NCBI RefSeq assembly: GCF_000231385.2
Contig: NC_018515.1
Span: forward strand, 824,501-888,500
Direction of reading: 5' to 3'
DNA from: Desulfosporosinus meridiei DSM 13257
GTDB lineage: Bacteria; Bacillota; Desulfitobacteriia; Desulfitobacteriales; Desulfitobacteriaceae
Length of the DNA: 64,000 nt
In this document: piece after piece, positions 43,410 to 51,765 of the stretch
How positions within the stretch are numbered: the first letter of the stretch is position 1
How the letters are laid out: every line of letters begins with the position of its first letter
Notes under the pieces: model-generated
Told to the model about the DNA's origin: nothing
Database searches by the model: none
The model's input: the letters and a program-made list of their open reading frames with translations, nothing else
Program-made: the position numbers and the translations under genes

Positions 43410-45041
43410 ATGGCGGAAAATGACATTCCTGAAAAAGCGGGTGACGGTTTATATAAATGGTCTGCATTGCTTGTCGTTGTAATCGGTACGTTTATGGTAA
43501 TGCTGGATAGTAGCATAGTTAATATTGCGATTCCTAAAATGATGAATGTTTTTGGTTCGGATCTGGAAACCATTAAGTGGATATTAACAGGATATACTTT
43601 GGCTATGGGTGCGGTGGTACCTATTACGGGCTTTATCAGTGATACCTTTGGGATAAAAAAGCTCTTTATTGGAGCCTTGGGCGTTTTTACAATAGGATCA
43701 TTTCTATGTGGCCTTGCTTGGAGTACCAATACCATGATTGCTTTTCGTGTAATCCAAGCTATCGGCGGCGGCGCGATCATGCCTGTGGGAATGTCCTACA
43801 TTATGCAAATTTTTGCTGTTCATGAACGTGGTAAGGCTTTAGGCTTTTGGGGTATCGCGTCAATGTCCGCCCCCGCAATCGGGCCTACTTTGGGGGGCTA
43901 TATCATCGAGCATATGGATTGGCGCTTTATTTTTTATGTTAATGTCCCAGTTGGTGTGATCGGGGTTATGGTTGCGGCGCTGTTGCTAAGAGAAACTGCT
44001 TTAAAACCTTATAAAGGAAATTTTGATTACATCGGTTTCATTTCTTCAATTTCGGGTATAGTTAGCGTTCTTTATGTCTTCGGTGAAGGTAATTCAATCG
44101 ATTGGGGAAACGTAAAATTTCCTCTTATTCTTACATTCGGTATATTTAGTCTTTTGATTTTCATCGTAAACGAATTAACTCACCCAGATCCCTTACTTGA
44201 TTTGCGAGTCTTTAAAGTCTATAATTTTACGTTGAGTCAAGTTATAACGGGTATAACGACTCTTGCTTTGATGAGTGGAATGTATGTTCTACCACTGTTT
44301 TTACAAAATATAAGAGGTTATACGGCAATGGAAACAGGTTTAATCTTATTTCCATCAGCTATTGCCTCGGGATTAATGATGCCGATTAGTGGTGCATTAT
44401 TCGATAAATTTGGGGCTAAGGTTGTCACGATTCCAGGGCTAATTATAGTTGCCTTTGCTACTTATGAAATGTCTATGTTTAATATGAATACACCAATGTC
44501 AACAATTACTTTAGTAGCTGCGCTAAGAGGGGTCGGACTTGGATTTGCAATGATGCCGGTCAATACTGCAGGTATGAATGATGTTCCAAAGCATCTCTTC
44601 GGGAAAGCAACTGCTTTGTCAACAACAGTCAGGAGTATATTAAATGCCTTAGCCGTTACATTTATGACGACTATGATTTCTTCAAGGTCAACTGAAAACT
44701 ACGCACGGCTTACAGAGCAAATTACCCCATTTAATCAAACTGCTGGCTCTGTGTTAAAAGGTTTGCAAGGAATTTATATGAAAAATGGATTATCTCAAGC
44801 AGATGCTCATGGCTCGGCACTATCGACTCTCGGAAAAATGGTCTATGCACAGGCCTATCTGGATGGGATGAACTATGTAGTGTCTTTAACAGTCTTTGCC
44901 GTAGTACTTGCGATCTTCATGGTACTCATGATGAAAAACAGCAAGAAACCAAAGAGTGATCAATCTAGTAAAGGTATTGCAAAAAGGGAGGTACTAAATG
45001 GAACAGAATCAGACGCCCGAATTGCAACAGTCCTGGAGTAA
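43410..45041 (+). CDS. EmrB/QacA-type MFS multidrug transporter (DHA2)
   Basis: A 543-residue transporter, the usual length for 14 membrane segments. Motif C appears as GPTLGGYIIEHMDWRFIFYVNVPVG, motif A-like GFISDTFGIKKLF, and an early LDSSIVNIAIPKM carries the acidic residue in helix 1. Proton-driven export of drugs or toxic organic molecules is inferred. It overlaps marR by 44 bases. Confidence 0.92.
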   Translation: MAENDIPEKAGDGLYKWSALLVVVIGTFMVMLDSSIVNIAIPKMMNVFGSDLETIKWILTGYTLAMGAVVPITGFISDTFGIKKLFIGALGVFTIGSFLCGLAWSTNTMIAFRVIQAIGGGAIMPVGMSYIMQIFAVHERGKALGFWGIASMSAPAIGPTLGGYIIEHMDWRFIFYVNVPVGVIGVMVAALLLRETALKPYKGNFDYIGFISSISGIVSVLYVFGEGNSIDWGNVKFPLILTFGIFSLLIFIVNELTHPDPLLDLRVFKVYNFTLSQVITGITTLALMSGMYVLPLFLQNIRGYTAMETGLILFPSAIASGLMMPISGALFDKFGAKVVTIPGLIIVAFATYEMSMFNMNTPMSTITLVAALRGVGLGFAMMPVNTAGMNDVPKHLFGKATALSTTVRSILNALAVTFMTTMISSRSTENYARLTEQITPFNQTAGSVLKGLQGIYMKNGLSQADAHGSALSTLGKMVYAQAYLDGMNYVVSLTVFAVVLAIFMVLMMKNSKKPKSDQSSKGIAKREVLNGTESDARIATVLE

Positions 45042-45465
45042 AGATTCTGAGCGAATAGTATTTCTGTTTAAATCTATCCATAAAATATATCGAGATCATC
45101 TCTATAAAAAATCTAGACAGTATGGTTTTACAGGACCTCAAATTGGACTGATTATGGGTCTGCATAAGAATCCGTTTTCAACCTTGAACGAGCTAAGTGA
45201 GTGTTTAGGTCTTTCGAAAAGTACCGTATCAGGTATTGTAGATCGCTTGGTCAATCAAGGCGTAGTTATTAGGGAAATACCAGAAAACAATCGGAGGATT
45301 GTTCGTCTCTCATTATCACCTGATTGGCAGAAAAACAATGCACTTCATGATCTGATGCATAAATATATTAATGACACCCTTGCGAATGCCAGTAAGAATG
45401 AGTTGGAAAAGATCATTTTGGGGTTAGAGACCTTATATTCATTACTCGCTAAGGATGAAAATTAG
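44998..45465 (+). CDS. MarR-family transcriptional regulator
   Basis: A 155-residue winged-helix repressor. The recognition helix LGLSKSTVSGIVDRLVNQGVV and wing IPENNRRIVRLSLS match MarR (about residues 70-110). It lies at the end of the efflux operon, overlapping the transporter gene, with AAAGGGAGG upstream of the ATG. It likely represses the operon promoter at 41672, where TTCAAA repeats are found. Confidence 0.92.
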   Translation: MEQNQTPELQQSWSKDSERIVFLFKSIHKIYRDHLYKKSRQYGFTGPQIGLIMGLHKNPFSTLNELSECLGLSKSTVSGIVDRLVNQGVVIREIPENNRRIVRLSLSPDWQKNNALHDLMHKYINDTLANASKNELEKIILGLETLYSLLAKDEN

Positions 45466-45508
45466 TTTTCGAACGTTCCTTCAATCAAAGCAGGAAACGT
45501 TCGAAAAA
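45466..45508 (+). promoter_or_regulatory. PurR-like operator 1
   Basis: TTTTCGAACGTT and AAACGTTCGAAAA place CGAAC (45470-45474) and GTTCG (45499-45503) exactly 24 bases apart in inverted orientation, as in the paired PurBoxes of Bacillus PurR. The site lies nine bases before a -35 and directly follows marR. It could also form a hairpin, but neither strand has a U tail, so a terminator role is unlikely. Confidence 0.6.
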
Positions 45509-45512
45509 AGGT

Positions 45513-45541
45513 TTGACCTATGTCCAATTATCTTGTAAAAT
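45513..45541 (+). promoter_or_regulatory. Sigma-A promoter of the aminotransferase unit
   Basis: TTGACC (45513-45518), 17-base spacer, TAAAAT (45536-45541). Transcription would start about 15 bases before the purine riboswitch. Confidence 0.75.
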
Positions 45542-45562
45542 ATATGATAACAAGTGAATTAT

Positions 45563-45633
45563 AGTTCATATAATAGCAGAGATAAGGTCTGCAAGTTTCT
45601 ACCGGACTGCCGTAAATCGTCCGACTATGAGCG
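45563..45633 (+). promoter_or_regulatory. Guanine-class purine riboswitch 1
   Basis: The aptamer has P1 TTCATA/TATGAG, P2 GCAGA/TCTGC, loop L2 GATAAGG, the invariant J2/3 AAGTTTCTACC, P3 GGAC/GTCC with L3 containing CCGTAAAT, and J3/1 CCGACTATG. The base corresponding to position 74 of the xpt aptamer is C, which specifies guanine or hypoxanthine rather than adenine. It precedes the aminotransferase gene by 430 bases. Confidence 0.93.
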
Positions 45634-45706
45634 AAGTGTCGAGGTATCACGTCCAAGATAACAGATATAATGACCAGACAATGGGGTTATCTGTATTTGG
45701 AGGATT

Positions 45707-45797
45707 CCTTTGGGTAAATTGCGACTCTGCAATCCCAAGGTGACAGGTTCTCTCACTAAGTTTGAGCAGAATCTGTCATTTTGGGTTATTCTTTTTT
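45707..45797 (+). terminator. Leader terminator with mutually exclusive upstream hairpin
   Basis: A long stem (45731-45754 with 45764-45787) ends in ATTCTTTTTT. Its ascending arm CCCAAGG (45734-45740) can instead pair with CCTTTGGG (45707-45714), closing an ATTGC/GCAAT hairpin. These alternatives look like terminator and antiterminator. Another hairpin (45656-45694, AGATAAC/GTTATCT) links them to the aptamer. The 240 bases after the terminator and before the gene hold no clear feature. Confidence 0.75.
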
Positions 45798-46067
45798 GAG
45801 GTAATCCTTAATTAAGAACCAGTGTATTTAAGTTTACCAACCTTTGCTTAGATTCTATATGGATGGCCTATGCAGTTAAGGGAGGACATTAGAAGTTGAT
45901 AATCTATCGCTTTGGGCTTGTGAATTCATTTGCGATCTCATGTTATTCGATTAATCTTTTAAACACGAATTAGTTGCTTCTATGAGTTCCCTTGAAAGAT
46001 GCTTAAGCTTATTCGCCAAATGCAAAATGATTAATATTAAATGTTTAAATTAAAGGAGATGGAAACT

Positions 46068-47231
46068 TTGCGTAATAAAGAAATGTTGCTTGTACCAGGA
46101 CCTACACCCGTTATGGATGAAATATATGACGCTTTGTCTAGTGAGACAATGGGGCATACGGATCCGAGATTTGCCAGGATCTTCAAGAACAGTTTGGATT
46201 TGACCAAGCGATTGTATAATACTGATGGCGAAGTCTTTGTTATTGCCGGTTCAGGAACTTTGGCCATGGAAATGGCCATTATTAACACGGTTGCGCCGGG
46301 TGAAAAGCTACTGGTTGTAAGCCATGGCTATTTTGGCGATCGCTTTATCCCAATGGCAAAGGTATTTGGTATTCAAGTTGAAACCCTTCAAGCCGAGTGG
46401 GGTCAACAGATCAGTAAGGAATCAGTTGCAGAAAAATTGGCCGAGGGTGGTTTTAAGGCTGTAACGGTGACTCATGTCGATACATCCACGGGTGTCATGG
46501 CTAATGTTGAAGAGTTAGTTCCGGTGGTTAAGAAAGCTGGTGCGCTCTTTATATTGGATGGGGTCTGTGCTTCTGCTGCTTTAGAAGAGGATATGCAAAA
46601 AACTTATGGCCATCCCGATTATAAGATAGATGTTGTCTTAACCGGATCCCAAAAGGCAATAGGGGTTCCACCCGGACTTGGAATTGTAGCTTTTGGGCCG
46701 GCAGCGCTGGCAGCTCGTGAAGAGATGGGTTCAGTTATGGGATACTATACCGATATTAAAAACTGGCTCCCAGTTATGAACGAGCCAGTAAAGTATTTTG
46801 CTACCCCTCCGGTTAATATGATTTATGCGTTTAATCAGGGTATGGAAATGGTTATGGCAGAAGGTTTAGAGACTCGTTATCGTCGTCACTCAGCCCTTGG
46901 ACGAGCAATGAGAACCGCACTGAAAGTTTATGGAATGAAGCCTTTAGCAGAGGAAGCTGTAGCTGCTCCGACTTTAAGCTGTATCATATATCCTGAAGGC
47001 TTAAATGATGCAGAGTTTCGCTCGAAGTTAGGAGCAAAAGGTGTAGTTGTTGCCGGGGCTTTAGCAGCCTTAGCAGGGAAGGCATTCCGAATTGGGCATA
47101 TGGGAAATGCCACCGAAGAAATGTTTATTAAAGCGCTTCAAATCATTGGGGAGACTCTCCAAGAGATGGGATATGAAGCGAACGTGGACGCTGCAATCGA
47201 TGAATTCAAAGGGATTTATCGTTTGGTATAA
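46068..47231 (+). CDS. Class V aminotransferase (alanine/serine/ureidoglycine-glyoxylate type)
   Basis: About 387 residues, PLP-dependent. MLLVPGPTPV, GHTDPRF, GSGTLAMEMA and the PLP site with Asp164 (ILDGVC) and Lys196 (TGSQKAIGVPPG) match the SGAT/PucG group. Such enzymes make glycine from glyoxylate, or act on ureidoglycine in purine breakdown. The start is probably TTG at 46068, nine bases after AAAGGAG; an upstream ATG at 46041 lies before that site. Its PurR-like operator and guanine riboswitch tie it to purine metabolism, favouring a glycine-supplying or ureide role. Confidence 0.85.
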   Translation: MRNKEMLLVPGPTPVMDEIYDALSSETMGHTDPRFARIFKNSLDLTKRLYNTDGEVFVIAGSGTLAMEMAIINTVAPGEKLLVVSHGYFGDRFIPMAKVFGIQVETLQAEWGQQISKESVAEKLAEGGFKAVTVTHVDTSTGVMANVEELVPVVKKAGALFILDGVCASAALEEDMQKTYGHPDYKIDVVLTGSQKAIGVPPGLGIVAFGPAALAAREEMGSVMGYYTDIKNWLPVMNEPVKYFATPPVNMIYAFNQGMEMVMAEGLETRYRRHSALGRAMRTALKVYGMKPLAEEAVAAPTLSCIIYPEGLNDAEFRSKLGAKGVVVAGALAALAGKAFRIGHMGNATEEMFIKALQIIGETLQEMGYEANVDAAIDEFKGIYRLV

Positions 47232-47346
47232 AGAACTTCAAAGGAATTTGATATGCTCCCCTTGTGCGTCCAGAGGTTACAGTGGCGGCACCCTTAAATT
47301 TTCAGCTAATTTTATTATCCTTGCTGGGGGTTAGGGGGAAATAAGC

Positions 47347-47397
47347 AAATGGCCTTATACCAACCATAATTAAATGATTGGTGTAAGGCCATTTTTA
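47347..47397. terminator. Intrinsic terminator
   Basis: AAATGGCCTTA-T-ACCAA pairs with TTGGT-G-TAAGGCCATTT, followed by TTA, 115 bases after the aminotransferase gene. It can also serve the minus-strand unit ending at 47433. Confidence 0.85.
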
Positions 47398-47432
47398 ACC
47401 CATGATTAGACTTTACATGGGGAAAGCAAATG

Positions 47433-47588
47433 CTATCCTTGAACTATTGAAGCATCCGATGTAGGGTTCCATGTCAAGCCAACCCAGATACACTGAAATT
47501 CTTCTTCATTTCCACTGCTACTTGACAGGGGAAAGTTTAAATTAAACTGACTGCCTTGGGTCATATTCATGGAGAGATCACGAACCAC
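47433..47588 (-). CDS. Possible small protein (51 aa) after the chemoreceptor gene
   Basis: GTG at 47588, five bases after AAGG, opens a 51-residue frame starting MVRDLSMNMTQGSQFNLNFP and containing EEEFQCIWVGLTWNP. Composition is protein-like and it lies 32 bases downstream of the chemoreceptor stop on the same strand. No family recognised; it could be a remnant. Confidence 0.35.
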   Translation of the reverse strand: MVRDLSMNMTQGSQFNLNFPLSSSSGNEEEFQCIWVGLTWNPTSDASIVQG

Positions 47589-47620
47589 ATGACCTTAAGA
47601 TTTTAACAATTTCTTATATT

Positions 47621-49654
47621 TTAGAAGCGAAACTTGTTAACTGCTTCTTGAAGATTCTGGGCCAGCGTAGCAAGGCTCTGGCTAGAAGAAGAGATTTCTT
47701 CCATGGACGCTGATTGCTCTTCAGTCGCAGCAGACACTGTCTGTGCCTCTCCAGATACCATTTTGCTTAAGTCATCAATCTTATTCACGGATTCTACAAT
47801 TTGTTGACTACCAATCGCCATCTGATCTATAGTGGTTGCTATTTCCTTCATTTCTCCGGATGTGTTGGTTACTAACTCGGCAATTTCCTGAAATATTTGC
47901 CCTGCGGTATTAACCACTTCTGCTCCCAAGGCAACTTCCCGGGTGCCGTTATCCATAACAAAGACGGCTTTATCAGTGTCCTCTTGAATTTCGCTAATCA
48001 GTGAGGAGATCTGTTGGGTTGCTTCCTGAGACTGTTCAGCCAGTTTGCGAACTTCGTCAGCTACTACCGCAAAACCACGTCCCTGTTCTCCAGCCCGTGC
48101 GGCTTCTATAGCAGCGTTAAGTGCCAACAAATTGGTTTGCTCGGCAATACCAGAGATGGTTACAATAATTTGTCCGATTTCCTTCGAGCGCTCCCCTAAT
48201 TCAGTGACTGCCTTGGCAGAGTCATTGACAGTTTGTTCAATCTTTGCCATTTGAGAGACAGCTTTATTTACCGATATGTTCCCTTCATTTGCTTTGTTGG
48301 CGGCCTGTACGGACTGACCGGCTACATTGCTCGTTGTCGCCGAAACCTGTTGGATGCTAGCTGACATCTCTTCAACAACAGAGGCTGTATCATTGACTGA
48401 GCTCAATTGATCTTCTGCACCAGTTGCAACTTCAGTGATTGAAGTAGCAACTAAGTTGGCGGCCTGAGCCGATTGTTCAACACTGGCAGTTAGCTCTTCA
48501 CTTGCAGCAGCTAATTGCTCGGCTTGAGCGCTAACCATTGAGACCATATCTCGCAAATTAGTCCCCATTTTCAGGAAGCCATTGGCCAGTTGACCGATTT
48601 CATCTTCAGCAAAATTCCCCGTCTCACGCACACGAAAGTCTCCTTGCGCCAAGAGCTGACATTCCTCTCGAATCAACAATATGGGTTTCGTGAATCTATT
48701 AGCAATCATTACAATTGATAGTCCAGTAGCAAGTAAACTTACGAGGGCAATCATTAGCAGGGTCCGAGTTAGGCTTGCGGTTTCTCGTGTAGACTCACCT
48801 TCAGGCGCAGCCACCGTCATGATCCAGCGTTGCCCACCCGGCAATTCAACGGGAGTGAAAACCGCAATTCTTGCCACACCGTCAACAAAGGTATAACCTC
48901 CGCTTATTTGTGTCCCTGAGTCTGCTGCTGACTCAAACATTTCAACCAAATGGTCGTCCAATTCGTTTTTCTGCAATTTAAGTTCTGGATTTATAGTCTT
49001 CTCACGAAGGTTTAGTTTGCCAATTACTTCAGGAAGGTGAGGATGAGCTATGATTGTGCCTGAATCATCTGCAATTTGGCCATAGCCAGTGTCTAAAAAC
49101 TTTAGATCTTTAATCAGGGCGGAGAGCCTTTCCACTGAAAAAGTCCCTACCAACACCCCCGACAATTGTTCATTATTTAGGACTGGTACAGCTAAGACAA
49201 CAGCTAATTTCCCAGTTGACTTAGAAACTAGAGGGTCTGATACAACGGTTTGTTTAGTCTCGATAACTTTCTTGAAATAGTCGCGGTCACCATAGGGAGC
49301 CGTCGAGCCAGTACTGGTAAGTCCGGATCCGTCGGGAGCTACGAAAACGACAGCATCAAAGGTACCAAATCGTTCTTTGGCGTCTGCCATAGCTCGAACC
49401 ATCTGCTCCTTGTTAGTGCCAGTGCGAATCTCTGCAAGATTAGCCAAATCTATAAGCCGAGAAATCATCAGTTCAATGTCGGCTTTGACGCGATAGCTAT
49501 AATCAGTTCCTACCGACCTGGCTGTTTGATCGACACTCTTGGTCAAGGATTGCTTAGAAAGGTGGTAGCTGACCCCAGTTAGGACGCCTAAAGCCACTAT
49601 AACAAGGGGAAGCAAAAGTAGTAGCAACTTGGTTTGAATGCTTTTAATGTTCAT
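47621..49654 (-). CDS. Methyl-accepting chemotaxis protein (dCache-HAMP-MCP)
   Basis: A 677-residue receptor. Membrane segments near 7-28 and 298-320 flank an extracellular double Cache domain ([38 protein letters not shown]). HAMP follows at about 321-375, then a cytoplasmic coiled coil with the conserved tip [20 protein letters not shown]. The Cache domain type often binds amino acids or carboxylates. TAAAGGAG precedes the ATG. Its leader holds a c-di-GMP-I riboswitch and a terminator, so expression should follow c-di-GMP levels. Confidence 0.94.
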   Translation of the reverse strand: MNIKSIQTKLLLLLLPLVIVALGVLTGVSYHLSKQSLTKSVDQTARSVGTDYSYRVKADIELMISRLIDLANLAEIRTGTNKEQMVRAMADAKERFGTFDAVVFVAPDGSGLTSTGSTAPYGDRDYFKKVIETKQTVVSDPLVSKSTGKLAVVLAVPVLNNEQLSGVLVGTFSVERLSALIKDLKFLDTGYGQIADDSGTIIAHPHLPEVIGKLNLREKTINPELKLQKNELDDHLVEMFESAADSGTQISGGYTFVDGVARIAVFTPVELPGGQRWIMTVAAPEGESTRETASLTRTLLMIALVSLLATGLSIVMIANRFTKPILLIREECQLLAQGDFRVRETGNFAEDEIGQLANGFLKMGTNLRDMVSMVSAQAEQLAAASEELTASVEQSAQAANLVATSITEVATGAEDQLSSVNDTASVVEEMSASIQQVSATTSNVAGQSVQAANKANEGNISVNKAVSQMAKIEQTVNDSAKAVTELGERSKEIGQIIVTISGIAEQTNLLALNAAIEAARAGEQGRGFAVVADEVRKLAEQSQEATQQISSLISEIQEDTDKAVFVMDNGTREVALGAEVVNTAGQIFQEIAELVTNTSGEMKEIATTIDQMAIGSQQIVESVNKIDDLSKMVSGEAQTVSAATEEQSASMEEISSSSQSLATLAQNLQEAVNKFRF

Positions 49655-49703
49655 AAATTGACTCCTTTAGATTAAAAATACTAAAATTCGACTAATTTAT
49701 ATA

Positions 49704-49739
49704 TAATAAAAAGCTGCGGCCTCTACAAGAACCACAGCT
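49704..49739 (-). terminator. Riboswitch-controlled intrinsic terminator
   Basis: On the minus strand AGCTGTGG pairs with CCGCAGCT (49739-49732 with 49719-49712) followed by TTTTTAT. It lies between the c-di-GMP aptamer and the chemoreceptor start. Confidence 0.85.
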
Positions 49740-49762
49740 CAAAAACTAATAAAGTGTTTTAA

Positions 49763-49836
49763 CCTTTGGCAACCTGACAATCATAGTATCTTCATACCTT
49801 AGACTCATGGCTTTGTGTCCTTACCTTTCAGTAAGT
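49763..49836 (-). promoter_or_regulatory. Cyclic-di-GMP-I (GEMM) riboswitch
   Basis: The minus strand carries GGTAAGGACACAAAGCCATG, then GTCTAAGGT and, after a variable stem, ATGATTGTCAGGTTGCC. GGACACAAAGCC matches the GEMM core GGACGCAAAGCC, the GTCTAA segment and the 3' AGGTTGCC match the other conserved pieces, and GGTAA/TTGCC closes P1. A terminator hairpin follows and then the chemoreceptor gene. Confidence 0.85.
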
Positions 49837-49876
49837 TTACTTTTCTCATTATTCAATTCATATATCAGTTTAAAGA

Positions 49877-49905
49877 CATCTAAACATACATATTAATATT
49901 GTCAA
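49877..49905 (-). promoter_or_regulatory. Possible promoter for the riboswitch-chemoreceptor transcript
   Basis: TTGACA (49905-49900), 17 bases, TAGATG (49882-49877) on the minus strand. The -35 is perfect, the -10 weak. The position, 40 bases before the aptamer, is suitable. Confidence 0.4.
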
Positions 49906-50058
49906 TAACATTATGTTGTTGGCGCGTAATTAAGCGATGCAACATACTAAACAAACAATAGAAGTATACAACAATTACATTAAAGGTATCAAATAGTTTA
50001 CCATTTAATTTTCAAATATTAATACCGATAATGGGGATGCCTAGAAAAATGTACTTAT

Positions 50059-50100
50059 TGTTCGAACGATATACATTATTACTCATCTAATGTTCGGAAA
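50059..50100 (+). promoter_or_regulatory. PurR-like operator 2
   Basis: CGAAC (50063-50067) and GTTCG (50092-50096) again lie 24 bases apart in inverted orientation, eight bases upstream of a -35. The first half-site is itself inside GTTCGAAC. Arrangement and spacing equal operator 1. Confidence 0.6.
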
Positions 50101-50104
50101 TGTA

Positions 50105-50133
50105 TTGACCTAGGCTTAAGTTTCTTGTAGAAT
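50105..50133 (+). promoter_or_regulatory. Sigma-A promoter of the xanthine dehydrogenase operon
   Basis: TTGACC (50105-50110), 17-base spacer, TAGAAT (50128-50133). Spacer length, -35 and the sequence just before the -10 (TCTTG) are the same as in the aminotransferase promoter. Confidence 0.75.
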
Positions 50134-50158
50134 AATCTCTAGGTCAGTAAATAAATAG

Positions 50159-50230
50159 TGTTCATATAGTGGCAGAGATATGGTCTGCAAGTTTCTACCG
50201 GACTGCCGTAAATGGTCCGACTATGAGCGA
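50159..50230 (+). promoter_or_regulatory. Guanine-class purine riboswitch 2
   Basis: Nearly identical to the aptamer at 45563: P1 TTCATA/TATGAG, P2 GCAGA/TCTGC, L2 GATATGG, J2/3 AAGTTTCTACC, L3 with CCGTAAAT and J3/1 CCGACTATG with the guanine-specifying C. Four differences are visible in about 71 bases, two of them in or next to J1/2. It precedes the xanthine dehydrogenase operon by about 300 bases. Confidence 0.93.
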
Positions 50231-50236
50231 AAGAAT

Positions 50237-50450
50237 GTACGACGGGCTTATGCCCAAAATTGTACAAATCCAAAAACTTTAGAGGTACTATTCAGAAAGC
50301 ATAACTTTACGTTGCATTTTCTGAAGCATAAGTGCAACTAAGGCTATCGCCTGCGCCTAATGCTTGCCGCTGGCCGAGTTTTCTAATGGTTAACTTTGTT
50401 TTTGGATTATACCGCAGGGTCAGATCCCAGGCGGGCAGATTTCTCTCATC
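50237..50450 (+). other. Structured leader of the xanthine dehydrogenase operon
   Basis: Several hairpins can be drawn: GTAC-GAC-GGGC/GCCC-AAAATT-GTAC (50237-50265), TTCAGAAA/TTTCTGAA (50291-50325), AAGCAT/ATGCTT enclosing AGGC-TATC-GCCT (50325-50365), CTTGCC-GCT-GGCCGAG followed by TTTTCT (50363-50383) and CCGC-GGG/CCC-GCGG (50412-50434). The fourth resembles a weak terminator whose first arm competes with the AAGCAT/ATGCTT stem. The function is not established; a second ligand-sensing element is possible. Confidence 0.4.
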
Positions 50451-50526
50451 AATTTGAGTTGAAAGCTGTTCGCTTGGGTTTGTTTTTTTATGGTAATGAC
50501 TTAGAGACACATGAGGAGGGGTAAGC

Positions 50527-51330
50527 GTGTTTACCATGCTTAATTTGGTTCAACCAAAAGAACTTGAAGAAGCGTATCAGATCTTGTCTGAGAAACGAAA
50601 TAATACTATTCTTGGAGGCTGTGCCTTTCTAAAAATGGGCAAAAAGCGAATAACGACAGGGATAGATCTGTCGAACCTTAAGTTGAACTATATTCAGGAG
50701 CGGGATGGATTTATTGAGATTGGAGCTATGACAAGTCTGCGAGATATTGAAATTAATCCCCTGCTAAAAGATAATTATAATGGGGTACTTGCGCAATCTG
50801 TGCGTGATATTATCGGAGTGCAATTTAGAAACGGTGTGACAGTAGGTGCTTCAGTATATTCTAAGTATGGCTTTTCTGATCTAATCACGGCGTTATTGTC
50901 CTTAGACACAGAGGTGGAGTTATTTAAGGCAGGGAGAATGCCTTTAGAAGAGTTTCTTACTCAGCCAAAGGAAAAGGATATCCTTGTTAGATTATGGATA
51001 GGGAAAACCAGCCGTCAAGCAGTCTACATGAGTTTTCGGAATTCAGCCAGCGATTATTCGGTTTTAAATGTAGCAGTATCTAAGCTTAATGATCAATGGA
51101 GGATTGCAGTGGGGGCCAGACCTAGTAAAGCAGCACTTGCAGTCAGTGCTTCAGAAATGCTAGTTGGAGAGATTCCGTCGTCGGAAAGGATTGAAGCGGC
51201 GGTGCAAAAAGTTACAGAGGAATTGTCTTTTGGAACGAATACGAGGGGTACATCTGTTTATCGAAAAGCCCTTTGCAAAGCTCTCGTCAGACGGGGAATA
51301 CTGGAGGTAATGGCATGCAAATCGAACTAA
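50527..51330 (+). CDS. xdhB: Xanthine dehydrogenase-type FAD subunit
   Basis: A 267-residue FAD-binding subunit of the molybdenum hydroxylase family. TILGGCAFLKMGKK and TVGASVYSKYGFSDLI stand at the positions of the two FAD-contact loops (usual AGGT and TIGGN motifs), rather divergent. It passes electrons from the Fe-S subunit to NAD(P) or another acceptor. GTG start with GGAGGGG six bases upstream; an ATG three codons later is an alternative. It overlaps the Fe-S gene by 16 bases. Confidence 0.85.
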   Translation: MFTMLNLVQPKELEEAYQILSEKRNNTILGGCAFLKMGKKRITTGIDLSNLKLNYIQERDGFIEIGAMTSLRDIEINPLLKDNYNGVLAQSVRDIIGVQFRNGVTVGASVYSKYGFSDLITALLSLDTEVELFKAGRMPLEEFLTQPKEKDILVRLWIGKTSRQAVYMSFRNSASDYSVLNVAVSKLNDQWRIAVGARPSKAALAVSASEMLVGEIPSSERIEAAVQKVTEELSFGTNTRGTSVYRKALCKALVRRGILEVMACKSN

Positions 51331-51764
51331 CAGTTAATGATAAAGTGGTTCAGTGGGAAGTTGGGAACGATGAGTTCTTAGCGGATACGTTAAGATCCCA
51401 TGGGTATTTGAGTGTTAAAAAGGCTTGCGACACAAGTTGCTGCGGACTTTGTACTGTCTGGATAGATGGAAAATCAATGCTTTCATGTTCGATTCTTTCT
51501 TTGCGTGCCCATGGCAAAAAAGTCACAACTATTGAAGGGCTGCCTAAGGAAGCAGAAGAATTTGCTCAGATACTCAGCGCAGAGGGGGCTGAACAATGTG
51601 GTTTTTGCAGCCCTGGCTTTATTATGAGCGTGTTAGCAATGAAAAATGAATTGGTTAACCCCACTGAAGAAGAAATCATTCACTACTTAACGGGTAATTT
51701 GTGTCGCTGTACCGGCTACATGGGCCAGCTTAGAGCAATTAAGACCTATTTGGGGGTGGCTTAG
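51315..51764 (+). CDS. xdhC: Xanthine dehydrogenase-type [2Fe-2S] subunit
   Basis: A 149-residue protein with two [2Fe-2S] clusters. The plant-type site is ACDTSCCGLCTVW with a fourth Cys in MLSC; the helical-domain site is QCGFCSPGF with LCRCTGY. It carries electrons from the Mo site to FAD. ATG at 51315 follows GGAGGTAATGGC and lies inside the end of xdhB, so translation is probably coupled. Confidence 0.93.
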   Translation: MQIELTVNDKVVQWEVGNDEFLADTLRSHGYLSVKKACDTSCCGLCTVWIDGKSMLSCSILSLRAHGKKVTTIEGLPKEAEEFAQILSAEGAEQCGFCSPGFIMSVLAMKNELVNPTEEEIIHYLTGNLCRCTGYMGQLRAIKTYLGVA

Positions 51765-51765
51765 G

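Noticed and set aside
43193-43780. A 195-codon antisense frame across emrA and emrB
   Set aside because: It crosses the boundary of two well-supported plus-strand genes and shows no family motif.
45466-45508. Inverted repeat after marR considered as its terminator
   Set aside because: Neither strand has a U tail, and the same CGAAC-N24-GTTCG spacing recurs at 50063 before another promoter, so an operator fits better.
45897-45974. A 25-codon TTG-initiated frame with GGGAGG upstream in the aminotransferase leader
   Set aside because: The start-site match is fair but the peptide shows no feature and there is no sign of coupling; kept only as a remote possibility.
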